Positions 34,081 to 42,359 of a stretch of 64,000 nt of DNA are shown in pieces; position 1 is the stretch's first letter; every line of letters begins with the position of its first letter. The notes beneath the pieces are model-generated. The model did no database searches. It worked only from the letters and a program-made list of their open reading frames with translations, and had not been told where the DNA came from. The position numbers were made by a program, and so were the translations under genes. Source of the DNA: an uncultured Collinsella sp. (GTDB lineage: Bacteria; Actinomycetota; Coriobacteriia; Coriobacteriales; Coriobacteriaceae); assembly GCA_934646865.1 (NCBI GenBank), contig CAKUEU010000002.1, forward strand, positions 1 through 64,000, in the 5' to 3' direction.

Positions 34081-34641
34081 TTAGCCGAAGTAACGCTTGA
34101 GCAGGCCGGCGAAAGCCTTGCCGTGGCGAGCCTCGTCGCGAGCCATCTCGTGCACGGTGTCGTGGATGGCATCGAGGCCAGCGGCCTTGGCGCGCTTGGC
34201 GAGGTCGGTCTTGCCGGCGGTAGCGCCGTTCTCGGCCTCAACGCGCATCTCGAGGTTCTTCTTGGTGGAGTCGGTCACGACCTCGCCCAGGAGCTCAGCG
34301 AACTTGGCGGCATGCTCGGCCTCCTCGTAGGCAGCCTTCTCCCAGTACAGGCCGATCTCGGGATAGCCCTCGCGATGAGCGACACGAGCCATGGCCAGGT
34401 ACATACCGACCTCGGAGCACTCGCCCTCAAAGTTGGCGCGCAGGTCGGCAACGATGTCCTCGGAGACGCCCTCCATCTTGGCGACGCCCACGACGTGCTC
34501 GGCAGCCCACTCGAGCTGGCCCTCCTCCTGCTTCAGGAAACGAGAACCGGGAACGCCGCACTGGGGGCACTTGAAGTCCTCGGGCAGCTGATCGCCGTCG
34601 AACTCTTCCACATAACCGCAAACGGGGCAAACAAACTTCAT
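34081..34641 (-). CDS. Reverse rubrerythrin
   Basis: 186-residue non-haem iron protein that reduces hydrogen peroxide or oxygen in anaerobes. The rubredoxin-type Fe(Cys)4 site is at the N-terminus (CPVCGY near residue 4 and CPQCG near 34), and the ferritin-like four-helix di-iron domain follows, with Glu/His ligands visible in [31 protein letters not shown] and [11 protein letters not shown]. This order is the reverse of classical rubrerythrin. ATG 34641 has AAAGGAT upstream; the extension further upstream is not supported. A good promoter lies at 34726-34753 and a terminator follows, so it is monocistronic. Confidence 0.95.
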   Translation of the reverse strand: MKFVCPVCGYVEEFDGDQLPEDFKCPQCGVPGSRFLKQEEGQLEWAAEHVVGVAKMEGVSEDIVADLRANFEGECSEVGMYLAMARVAHREGYPEIGLYWEKAAYEEAEHAAKFAELLGEVVTDSTKKNLEMRVEAENGATAGKTDLAKRAKAAGLDAIHDTVHEMARDEARHGKAFAGLLKRYFG

Positions 34642-34725
34642 GATTCGATCCTTTCGATCGATGGCGATGGGGCGCTTGTCCGGTCCCGTAAGGGCCCTCT
34701 CCGGACGCGCGTCTTGACGAGTTCT

Positions 34726-34753
34726 ATTATCCATAAATGAGACCGAATGTGAA
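34726..34753 (-). promoter_or_regulatory. Sigma-70-type promoter of the rubrerythrin gene
   Basis: On the minus strand TTCACA (34748-34753), a 16-base spacer and GATAAT (34726-34731), each five of six to consensus. The start codon is 85 bases downstream. Confidence 0.55.
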
Positions 34754-34798
34754 GCCTATTAGGAATGATTTTTAATAAAACAATTTTGACGCTGTCAT

Positions 34799-35692
34799 CT
34801 AACAGCGTCCACATAGTCCGCAGAGGACGCAGCCGTTGCAGATGAACTTGCTTCCGCAGGTTTCACACCACTCAAAATACGGTGGATCCCAAAGCTCCGA
34901 GCTGGGGATTTCCAGGCCGAGCGGATCCCTTAGGTCCCATTCGATTTGACGGCCACGGTGCTGGAGGCCTGATTTCCATGCCTGTTCGCTTTGCAGGTTT
35001 TTGCCGCGAAGGTGATATGTTTGCCCGTCCTTAACGAAGGTGCTTCCGGTTTCGATGAAAGCGAACGTTGCATCTGCCGCCACGCATTCAGCATGCAACT
35101 GGCGCACCCATTCGTAATGACAGGGACGCGCTCCCGCGTAGTTTTCTCCGCCTGCGATGACCCGCTCGATCCCATCGGGTTTTCCAAGGCTACCGGGGGC
35201 GGCTTTCTCGACCGACACGCTTCCGATGAACGGCGCACACATGATGCCGCGGTGTGCGGCCGGCGTGGCGAGCAGGAGGGGAATCCGCTCATTTGCCCTG
35301 CGCTGGTTTTCGCAGGTTACGTTGAGCATGACGTTTTGCCAGCCATCGCCCCAGTCACTGGGCAGACAGTCGCAAAAGCGCTCGGGACGTTTGGTCAGAA
35401 TGAAGAACTTTACGTCGGGCCTCTGGCGGATGATGTCCCATACCTCTGGTCGCCAGGGATCGGCTTCGGGCAACAGGAAATCGCTTGTCATGCAGATGCG
35501 GATAAGCTCGCCGGCGCGAACTTTGTAGCTGCCGTCTCGTCGGCGTTGGAGGGGATAGGTGAAGCCCGACTTGCTTTTTCTAATCACGGAGGGGTCGATA
35601 CCGCGTTGTCCGTCCATGTAATACATGTAGCAGTTGTCGCATCCCTCGCTGACGCGCGTGCAGCCATGCCAGGGGTTCCAGATGTCATGCAC
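34799..35692 (-). CDS. Phage Gp37/Gp68-family (DUF5131) protein
   Basis: 297 residues, related to radical-SAM-like phage proteins Gp37/Gp68. The N-terminus has the family's cysteine pattern NPWHGCTRVSEGCDNCYMY, followed by FFILTKRPERF, NVMLNVTCENQ and GGENYAGARP. An unusual Cys-rich C-terminus (CETCGSKFICNGCVLCGLCGRC region, last 25 residues) probably binds metal. Start is GTG 35692 with AAGGAGG 8 bases upstream. Function is unknown for the family; the gene stands alone here with no other phage genes, so it may be a domesticated remnant. Confidence 0.85.
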   Translation of the reverse strand: MHDIWNPWHGCTRVSEGCDNCYMYYMDGQRGIDPSVIRKSKSGFTYPLQRRRDGSYKVRAGELIRICMTSDFLLPEADPWRPEVWDIIRQRPDVKFFILTKRPERFCDCLPSDWGDGWQNVMLNVTCENQRRANERIPLLLATPAAHRGIMCAPFIGSVSVEKAAPGSLGKPDGIERVIAGGENYAGARPCHYEWVRQLHAECVAADATFAFIETGSTFVKDGQTYHLRGKNLQSEQAWKSGLQHRGRQIEWDLRDPLGLEIPSSELWDPPYFEWCETCGSKFICNGCVLCGLCGRC

Positions 35693-35880
35693 CTTTGCGC
35701 CTCCTTTGCGGCGGACGTGAATCCAATGGACTCTGAAAGACTAACACCGGATGACGCCGGGAAGCTCCGAACAATATGAAGATGTTGATTGATTAACGAT
35801 TACCGTGCTGCCTGCGTCCCACGATGAGTACAATCGGTCGAGCAAATGTTGACCCATCAACAAATGAAGGAGTTTCCTTT

Positions 35881-37101
35881 ATGCATCTAGCCCGTCGTGC
35901 CTGGTGCCGAACATATCAGACGGTTTTTCGCATCGCATTGCCGATTCTGCCCTATACCGAGCCGCGCATTTTGGAGCATGCCGAGGATGTGCCCGCGGTG
36001 TTCCAAAAGCGCTCGATACAGCAGGTCCTTATCGTGACGGATCCTGGCATTGCTCGTCTGGGGCTTACGGCGCCGCTCGAGCGCGCGCTCGCGTCCAAGG
36101 GGATTGGCGTTACGGTCTATGCCGAAACGCGTGCGAACCCCACGGTCTCGAATGTGGAGGAAGCGGCGGCGCTGTATCGCGAGAACGACTGCCAGGCCAT
36201 TATCGGCTTTGGTGGCGGTTCGGCCATGGACTGCGCCAAGGGCGTGGGCGCGCGCATTGCGCAGCCAAACAAACCCATCAACAAGATGCGCGGCCTGTTG
36301 CGTGTTCACCGTCTCCTGCCGCTGCTTATCGCGGTTCCCACTACCGCCGGTACGGGAAGCGAAGTCACGCTCGCGGCGGTGATTACCGACGACGAGACGC
36401 ACTATAAGTACCCCATCAATGACTTTGTGCTCATCCCGCGCTTTGCGGTGCACGACCCCGAGTTTACGCGTGGGCTGCCGGCGTCCATTACGGGGCAGAC
36501 GGGTATGGATGCTCTGACGCATGCCGTCGAGGCTTTTATCGGCCGTAGCACCACGCCCTACACGCGCAAGATGGCGCGCCAAGCGGTTCAGCTCATCCAC
36601 GACAATTTGCTCGAGGCCTATGAGCATGGCGACAACATGCGTGCGCGTCGCAATATGCTTTCGGCGGCGTATAAGGCGGGCGTCGCATTTACGCGCTCCT
36701 ATGTTGGATATGTGCATGCCATCGCGCACAGTCTGGGTGGCCGATACGGCATTCCGCACGGTTTGGCCAACGCCATTATCCTGCCGCACATGCTGCGCGC
36801 TTATGGCGAAACTGCAGTTCCCAAGCTTGCCGATCTTGCTCGCATGGCGGGCATTGCGCCGGCTAACGCGCAGGACGGCTTGGCTGCCGAGGCCTTTATC
36901 GATTGGGTCGATCGCATGAACGATGCCTTGGGAATTCCTAAATACGTCTCGGGTATTCGCCGCTCCGATATTCCGCAAATGGCCGCCCATGCCGATGCCG
37001 AGGCCAATCCGCTGTATCCTGTCCCGCTTTTGATGGACCGTGTGGAGCTCGAGCATATGTACGAGGTCGTCGCGGGTGGTATGTTTGAGGACGAGAACTA
37101 G
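35881..37101 (+). CDS. Iron-containing alcohol dehydrogenase
   Basis: 406-residue group III alcohol dehydrogenase. NAD(P) phosphate loop GFGGGSAMDCAKG, TTAGTGSEVT, and metal ligands in GMDALTHAVEAF (Asp/His region) and HAIAHSLGGRYGIPHG. Start ATG 35881 has AAGGAG upstream. The aldehyde dehydrogenase gene starts 8 bases after its stop, so the pair probably interconverts an alcohol, aldehyde and acid. The basic N-terminus (HLARRAWCRTYQ) is a little longer than in most relatives. Substrate unknown. Confidence 0.94.
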   Translation: MHLARRAWCRTYQTVFRIALPILPYTEPRILEHAEDVPAVFQKRSIQQVLIVTDPGIARLGLTAPLERALASKGIGVTVYAETRANPTVSNVEEAAALYRENDCQAIIGFGGGSAMDCAKGVGARIAQPNKPINKMRGLLRVHRLLPLLIAVPTTAGTGSEVTLAAVITDDETHYKYPINDFVLIPRFAVHDPEFTRGLPASITGQTGMDALTHAVEAFIGRSTTPYTRKMARQAVQLIHDNLLEAYEHGDNMRARRNMLSAAYKAGVAFTRSYVGYVHAIAHSLGGRYGIPHGLANAIILPHMLRAYGETAVPKLADLARMAGIAPANAQDGLAAEAFIDWVDRMNDALGIPKYVSGIRRSDIPQMAAHADAEANPLYPVPLLMDRVELEHMYEVVAGGMFEDEN

Positions 37102-37109
37102 GAGGGTCC

Positions 37110-38489
37110 ATGAACACCGAGGAAATTGCGCGCATCGTTAGCAGTCAGCGTGCCTATTTTAAGACGCATGCCACGTTTGATGTCGATGCTCGCCGCCGCG
37201 CGCTCATGCGCCTGCGCGATGCGGTTCGGGCGCACGAGGACGATATCGCCCATGCGCTCAAGACCGATTTGGGCAAGTCGCATGACGAGGCGTACATGTG
37301 CGAGATCGGCACGTCGCTTTCCGAGATTCGCCACCAGATTGCGCATGTGGCCCGGTGGAGTCGTGCGCACCTGCGCCCGTGCGACCTCGCCAATGCTATT
37401 AGCGTGTGCAAGACGCAGCCGGTTCCCTATGGCGTGACGCTGATCATGGCGCCTTGGAACTATCCGTTTCTGTTGACGCTGGAGCCGCTCGCCGGCGCGC
37501 TCGCTGCGGGCAACACGGTGGTCATCAAGCCGAGCGCCTATGCGCCGGCTTCGAGTGCGGTGCTCAGGCAGATTTGCGAGGAAGCGTTTGATCCGCGTCT
37601 GGTGACGGTCGTCGAGGGCGGTCGTGCCGAGAACGAGGCACTGCTCGATGAGTGCTGGGATAAGATTTTCTTTACCGGCAGCGTTCCGGTCGGCAAGCTC
37701 GTCATGGAGCGCGCGAGCAAAAACCTCACGCCCGTGACACTTGAGCTGGGCGGCAAGAGCCCCTGCATCGTGGATGCCTCCGCAAATTTGAAAGTCGCGG
37801 CGCGGCGTATCGCCTTTGGTAAGTGGCTCAACGTGGGCCAGACCTGTGTGGCACCCGACTACCTGCTGGTCGATGCGCGCATGCACGATGAGCTGCTGGG
37901 CCTCATCAAGGAAGAGGTCCGCCGCATGTTTGGCGAGCACCCGCTCGACAACGAGGACTACGGCCATATCGTCAACGCCAAGCATTTCGCGCGCGTGCGT
38001 GGGCTGATCGACCCCGACAAGGTTGTGCTGGGAGGTGCTGCGCGCGAGACCTCGCTCAAGATTGAGCCGACGATCCTGGACGGCGTGACCCCCGATGACG
38101 CCGTGATGCAGGAGGAGATCTTCGGTCCCATCTTGCCGGTGCTGACGTTTGAGAGTCTGGACGAGGCCGAGACGTTTATCACGGATCGCCCGACGCCGCT
38201 GGCCCTGTATATCTTTAGCCGGGATCGCGCGGTGCAGCAGCGCTTTGTGCGCTACGTGCCCTTTGGCGGCGGCTGCGTTAACGATACGATCATGCATCTG
38301 GCTACGAGCCATATGGGCTTTGGCGGCATGGGCGCGAGCGGCATGGGGCAGTACCATGGCCGCGAGAGCTTCGATGCGTTTAGTCACAAGAAGAGCATCG
38401 TGAACAAGGCAACATGGCTGGATGTACCGTTCCGCTACGCGCCCTACGCAAGCTGGAAGCACAAGTTCGTACGCATGTTTGTGCATTAG
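37110..38489 (+). CDS. Aldehyde dehydrogenase (class 3-like)
   Basis: 459-residue NAD(P)-dependent aldehyde dehydrogenase. Catalytic cysteine in GQTCVAPDY and general base in LELGGKSP; APWNYPF and FTGSVPVGK are the cofactor contacts. The length and the C-terminal hydrophobic/aromatic tail (FRYAPYASWKHKFVRMF) match the short, class-3 fatty-aldehyde type that lacks the tetramer extension. Forms an operon with the alcohol dehydrogenase. GGAGGG overlaps the previous stop as ribosome site. Likely oxidises medium-chain or aromatic aldehydes. Confidence 0.94.
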   Translation: MNTEEIARIVSSQRAYFKTHATFDVDARRRALMRLRDAVRAHEDDIAHALKTDLGKSHDEAYMCEIGTSLSEIRHQIAHVARWSRAHLRPCDLANAISVCKTQPVPYGVTLIMAPWNYPFLLTLEPLAGALAAGNTVVIKPSAYAPASSAVLRQICEEAFDPRLVTVVEGGRAENEALLDECWDKIFFTGSVPVGKLVMERASKNLTPVTLELGGKSPCIVDASANLKVAARRIAFGKWLNVGQTCVAPDYLLVDARMHDELLGLIKEEVRRMFGEHPLDNEDYGHIVNAKHFARVRGLIDPDKVVLGGAARETSLKIEPTILDGVTPDDAVMQEEIFGPILPVLTFESLDEAETFITDRPTPLALYIFSRDRAVQQRFVRYVPFGGGCVNDTIMHLATSHMGFGGMGASGMGQYHGRESFDAFSHKKSIVNKATWLDVPFRYAPYASWKHKFVRMFVH

Positions 38490-38517
38490 AAAAAGACAGC
38501 AGATAGGGGACAAACAG

Positions 38518-38551
38518 AGTGGCCGCCCCCGCGTAAGCGAAGACGGCCACT
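38518..38551. terminator. Hairpin after the aldehyde dehydrogenase gene
   Basis: AGTGGCCG (38518-38525) and CGGCCACT (38544-38551) with an 18-base loop. T tract weak (TTATC). The rest of 38490-38759 shows only a small GCCGGA-CAT-TCCGGC palindrome near 38730 and no gene. Confidence 0.55.
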
Positions 38552-38759
38552 TATCACGATGAAAACGTGTGCCGGAGTTGGCAAGACCCGCTGCAACGGG
38601 TGCCATCCGTGCCCCTATCCTATTTGCAAGCGCTCCGTCATGCAATCGTTGCGATGAACGGTCGAAAAGGCCCGGGTTGGTGAATTTGTATCCGCACGTG
38701 CCTTTAGACTTCTCGGTAAGGTCAAACGCCGGACATTCCGGCTTCTGGAAGGGCTTGCT

Positions 38760-38939
38760 ATGTTTGATGACGACGACCTGTTCGATCTGACGGACGATCC
38801 ATTTGAGTGGGACCTGTTGCTCGATGATGATGAGTTGGAGCAGGATCGCAAAAAGCGGAAGGATAAGAACGCGCAGGTCGACGTATCGAAAAGGAATGAC
38901 AAGCGCCGCCGTGGATTGTTTGGCGGGCTCTTTGGCTAG
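38760..38939 (+). CDS. Small acidic/basic protein of unknown function
   Basis: 59 residues from ATG 38760 to TAG. Ribosome site GGAAGGG lies 7 bases upstream. The sequence begins MFDDDDLFDLTDDPFEWD, has an acidic first half, a strongly basic middle (QDRKKRKDK, KRNDKRRR) and ends in the hydrophobic repeat GLFGGLFG. The charge pattern and clean ribosome site suggest a real small protein, perhaps membrane- or nucleic-acid-associated. No family recognised. Confidence 0.6.
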   Translation: MFDDDDLFDLTDDPFEWDLLLDDDELEQDRKKRKDKNAQVDVSKRNDKRRRGLFGGLFG

Positions 38940-39006
38940 GCGGTCCTGTTAAAGCGTCTGTATACTAGGCACGTGTTAGACGCGTTGCGAAATGAGGACA
39001 CAGACG

Positions 39007-39552
39007 ATGATGTGGTTTACCGCCGACCTGCACCTGGGCGACACGAATATCCTGCACGATATGGATCGGCCGTTCGCCTCGGTTGAGGAGATGAACCGCA
39101 AGGTTATTGACGCCATTAACGAGTGCGTTGTTGCGGACGACCGCCTCTACATCCTGGGAGACTTTACGTATCGGTTGCCCATGGCGGAGGCCGTGCGCCT
39201 GCGCGATCGTATTGCCTGCCAAAACGTGACGCTCATACGGGGCAACCATGACGGCGATTGGGAAGATCCGGACGCGCCGCAAATCTGGGATGAGGTGCGC
39301 GACTATCTGGAGATTGCTCCCGGTTATGCCAAGGGACATCGTCTGGTTCTGAGCCATTACCCCATGCTTAGTTGGAACGGCAAAGCGCGTGGCGCCATTA
39401 TGCTGCACGGGCATATCCACAGCAGGGGAGACCGCACCAACACGCGCAACCGTGATCGCGAGCGTCCCATTTTCCGCTACGATGTCGGCCTCGACGCCAA
39501 CAACTACCGACCTGTAAACCGAGACCAGATCTTAAGCTTCTTTGGACTGTAA
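39007..39552 (+). CDS. Calcineurin-like metallophosphoesterase
   Basis: 181-residue phosphoesterase. Metal-binding motifs in order: DLHLGD, GDFTY, RGNHDGD, LSHYP and GHIHS. It is the compact YfcE/phage-type fold. ATG 39007 is chosen (AGGAC upstream); an upstream ATG at 38992 is in frame. TATACT at 38961-38966 may be the -10 box. Substrate unknown. A GGGACAGG-core terminator follows. Confidence 0.9.
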   Translation: MMWFTADLHLGDTNILHDMDRPFASVEEMNRKVIDAINECVVADDRLYILGDFTYRLPMAEAVRLRDRIACQNVTLIRGNHDGDWEDPDAPQIWDEVRDYLEIAPGYAKGHRLVLSHYPMLSWNGKARGAIMLHGHIHSRGDRTNTRNRDRERPIFRYDVGLDANNYRPVNRDQILSFFGL

Positions 39553-39560
39553 CCCTCAAG

Positions 39561-39598
39561 CCACCATAAAGGGGACAGGCACCTTTGTGGTGTTTTTT
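39561..39598 (+). terminator. Terminator / GGGACAGG-core palindrome (copy upstream of chbG-like gene)
   Basis: CACCATAAAGG pairs with CCTTTGTGGTG (one G-U pair) around loop GGACAGGCA, then six T. An inverted, nearly identical copy lies at 40389-40428, so the two flank the deacetylase gene. Confidence 0.85.
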
Positions 39599-39616
39599 CC
39601 TTAGATTGGAGTCGTT

Positions 39617-40381
39617 ATGAAGCAACTGCTCATTCGTGCCGATGATATTGGCTATTCGTACGCCGTTGACTTGGGGATTGCCTGTAGTGTTAACGAGGGC
39701 CTCGTGCGCTCGGTGGGCCTTATGCCCAATATGCCCGAGGCTGAGCGTGGCTGGTCGCTCGTGGCGGATGCCGGTATTGCGGTGGGCCAGCACACCAACG
39801 TGTGCCTGGGCAAGCCGTGTGCCGATCCGGCGCTCATTCCAAGCCTGCTCGATGAAAACGGCGAGTTCCATAGCAGTCGTACCTTCCGCGAGCACTTTAA
39901 GCGTGGCGAGGAACTGATTGACTTCGACGAGGCCTGCATTGAGATTCGCGCACAGCATGACCGCTTTGTCGAGATTGTGGGGCGCGAGCCCGATTACTTT
40001 GAGGCTCACGCCGTTATGAGCAAAAACCTCAACCGCGCGATTTCGGTGGTGGCACAGGAGCTGGGCCTTAAGGAGCAAAAGGCGAGCTTTGACCCCACGG
40101 CCGTGGTGCACTGCGGAGACACCGATCTGCGCATGGTGATGCATTCGATGGAGCCGGGCTACGAGCCCAAGGACTCGATTATGCAGACGGTTCGCGAGAT
40201 GGACGATGGCGAGACGGTCGTCTTCGTGTGCCATCCGGGTTATCTCGATCGCTTTATCCTTGAGAGCAGCTCGCTTACGACTAATCGTACCAAGGAGGTC
40301 GATGCGCTGATCGATCCCGAGCTGCGGGCGTGGCTCGAGGCTCAGCCCGACCTTCGCCTCATCGACTATCGCGACCTATAA
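39617..40381 (+). CDS. ChbG/YdjC-family carbohydrate deacetylase
   Basis: 254 residues, of the ChbG/HpnK (YdjC) family, which removes acetyl groups from chito-oligosaccharides or related glycans. The metal-binding pair is in RADDIGYS at 7-14, and the active-site histidine motif in GQHTNVCLG; a further histidine is in EAHAVMSKN and HPGYLD. No transport or PTS gene is adjacent, so the substrate is open. Flanked on both sides by inverted copies of a GGGACAGG-core palindrome. Confidence 0.88.
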   Translation: MKQLLIRADDIGYSYAVDLGIACSVNEGLVRSVGLMPNMPEAERGWSLVADAGIAVGQHTNVCLGKPCADPALIPSLLDENGEFHSSRTFREHFKRGEELIDFDEACIEIRAQHDRFVEIVGREPDYFEAHAVMSKNLNRAISVVAQELGLKEQKASFDPTAVVHCGDTDLRMVMHSMEPGYEPKDSIMQTVREMDDGETVVFVCHPGYLDRFILESSSLTTNRTKEVDALIDPELRAWLEAQPDLRLIDYRDL

Positions 40382-40388
40382 AGCACTC

Positions 40389-40428
40389 AAACCACCACAA
40401 AGGTGCCTGTCCCCTTCGTGGTGGTTTT
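40389..40428. terminator. Terminator / GGGACAGG-core palindrome (copy downstream of chbG-like gene)
   Basis: AACCACCACAAAGG pairs with CCTTCGTGGTGGTT (13 of 14) around loop TGCCTGTCC, followed by TTTT. It is the reverse complement of the copy at 39561, with about 30 of 32 shared positions. Confidence 0.8.
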
Positions 40429-40521
40429 GGCACCGTTGCCATTCTGGCGGCGGCGCCTTTTTTGTCCGCATGGCGCGGTAGAGTGTAGGCGGTTGAAATT
40501 TGCGTCCATCGAGGAGCTGCT

Positions 40522-42279
40522 ATGAACGAGATCAAGTGCCCGCATTGCGGCGAAGTCTTTAAGGTTGATGCGTCCGGCTATGCAGACATCGTCAAACAGG
40601 TGCGCGATGCTGAATTTTCGCATGATCTTGACGAACGTGTGAAGGCTGTCCAGCGCGAAGGCGAGCAGGCATTGGAGCTTGAGCGTTCGCGTTCGGCGTC
40701 TGCCTTGCAGGAGGCGGAGTCCCAGCGCAACGCTCAGCTTGTTGAGCAGAAAAACGCCGCGGCTCAGGAGCTGGCGCAGGAAGTTGCCAAGCGCGACGCC
40801 GAGCTTGCCGAGCTGCGTGCCAAGCTCGAGGGCGCTGCCGCAGAGCGCGAGAGCGCAAGCCAGCGTGCGGCTGTTGAGGCCCGTGCCGATGCTCAAAAGG
40901 AGAATGCTGAGCTCCAGCGCGAGATTGACAACCTGCGTGCGCAGCTGGGACGCAAGGACGACGAAGCCAAGCTTGCCGAGGCTGCGGTGCGCAATGCCGC
41001 TCAAAACGACCTGTCCGCACGCGATGCCCAGATTGCCGAGCTGCAGGCGAAGCTCTCCGCGGCAGGCAAGGCCCAGGAGATGGCGCTCGCCGCCGCGGCC
41101 GCCGAGTCGCAGCGCGAGCTCGCTGCGGCTCGCAGCGAAGCCGAGCGCACGCTTGCCGACTATCAGGCGAAGGTGCAGGAGAAATTCTCCGCTGCAAAGG
41201 CTCAGTCTGCGCAGGAGGCAGAGGGTCTGCGTGCGCAGCTGCGCGAGCAAGAGCTGACGGCAAAAATGAACCTGTCGGAGGCGGTCGCCGCGGCGGAGCG
41301 TGAGCGTGATGAGGCGCGCGCGAAGCTCACGAGCGAGCTTGCGGTGCGCGATTCTCGCGAGGAGCAGGCCAAGGCGGCCCACGAGCTCGAGCTTGCTCAG
41401 GCAAAGCGCGCGAGTGACGAGCTCATTCGCTACAAGGACGAAGAGATTGAGCGCCTGAAGGACATGAAGGTGCGCCTGTCCACCAAGATGGTGGGCGAGT
41501 CGCTCGAGCAGCACTGCGAGACCGAGTTCAATCGCTTGCGCATGACGGCGTTTCCCAACGCGTATTTTGAGAAAGATAACGATGCATCCGAGGGCACCAA
41601 GGGCGACTTCATCTTCCGTGAGTGCGACGCGAGCGGCAACGAGATCATCTCGATTATGTTCGAGATGAAAAACGAGAATGACGAAACCGCGACCAAGCAC
41701 AAGAACGAGGACTTCTTTAAGAAACTCGACCACGATCGCCGCCAGAAAGGCTGCGAGTATGCGGTGCTCTGCACCCTGCTCGAGCCCGAGAGCGAGCTCT
41801 ATAACGCCGGCATCGTGGACGTGAGCTATCGCTACGAGAAGATGTATGTGATCCGCCCGCAATTCTTCATCCCGATGATCACGCTGCTGCGCAACGCTGC
41901 CATGGGCTCGCTGCGTTATAAACAGGAGCTGGCGGAGTACAAACAGCAGAACATCGACGTGACGAACTTCGAAGCCAAGATGGAAAAGTTCAAGGACGGT
42001 TTCTCGCGCAACTACAACCTGGCGAGTAAGCAATTCGAATCGGCGATCAAAGAAATCGATGCTGCCATCAAGCAACTTGAGAAGACCAAGGACGACTTGC
42101 GCCGCAGCACCGAGAACCTGCGCCTGGCCCATAACAAGGCCGATGAGCTCACCATTCGCAAGCTCACCTGGGGCAACAAGACCATGAAGGCGGCGTTTGA
42201 CGAGGCGCGCGAGACGGCAGCGGGCGCGGGCGATGAGCCCGCCGAGGCCGATTCGTATGAGGTCGAGGATACCGAGTAG
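40522..42279 (+). CDS. DUF2130 protein (coiled coil plus PD-(D/E)XK-like domain)
   Basis: 585 residues. A short zinc-ribbon-like start (CPHCGEVF) is followed by about 290 residues of Ala/Glu/Lys-rich coiled coil (about 20-310). The C-terminal part is DUF2130: GTKGDFIFRE and IMFEMKNEND give an Asp and Glu-x-Lys arrangement of a restriction-endonuclease-like fold, with further conserved stretches KKLDHDRRQKGCEYAVL and WGNKTMKAAFDE. Function unproven; a DNA-associated role is inferred. Monocistronic with its own terminator. Confidence 0.9.
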   Translation: MNEIKCPHCGEVFKVDASGYADIVKQVRDAEFSHDLDERVKAVQREGEQALELERSRSASALQEAESQRNAQLVEQKNAAAQELAQEVAKRDAELAELRAKLEGAAAERESASQRAAVEARADAQKENAELQREIDNLRAQLGRKDDEAKLAEAAVRNAAQNDLSARDAQIAELQAKLSAAGKAQEMALAAAAAESQRELAAARSEAERTLADYQAKVQEKFSAAKAQSAQEAEGLRAQLREQELTAKMNLSEAVAAAERERDEARAKLTSELAVRDSREEQAKAAHELELAQAKRASDELIRYKDEEIERLKDMKVRLSTKMVGESLEQHCETEFNRLRMTAFPNAYFEKDNDASEGTKGDFIFRECDASGNEIISIMFEMKNENDETATKHKNEDFFKKLDHDRRQKGCEYAVLCTLLEPESELYNAGIVDVSYRYEKMYVIRPQFFIPMITLLRNAAMGSLRYKQELAEYKQQNIDVTNFEAKMEKFKDGFSRNYNLASKQFESAIKEIDAAIKQLEKTKDDLRRSTENLRLAHNKADELTIRKLTWGNKTMKAAFDEARETAAGAGDEPAEADSYEVEDTE

Positions 42280-42296
42280 GGGATAGCATATAGTGC

Positions 42297-42340
42297 AAAA
42301 AGCGGGGCCGCTGGCGATGTTGCCAGCGGCCCCGCTTCGT
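42297..42340. terminator. Bidirectional terminator between DUF2130 and helicase genes
   Basis: Perfect 15-bp stem AGCGGGGCCGCTGGC (42301-42315) with its complement (42322-42336) and a 6-base loop. The minus strand ends in five T, the plus strand in TTCGTTT. Confidence 0.92.
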
Positions 42341-42359
42341 TTCGTTCCGCCACGCTGGG

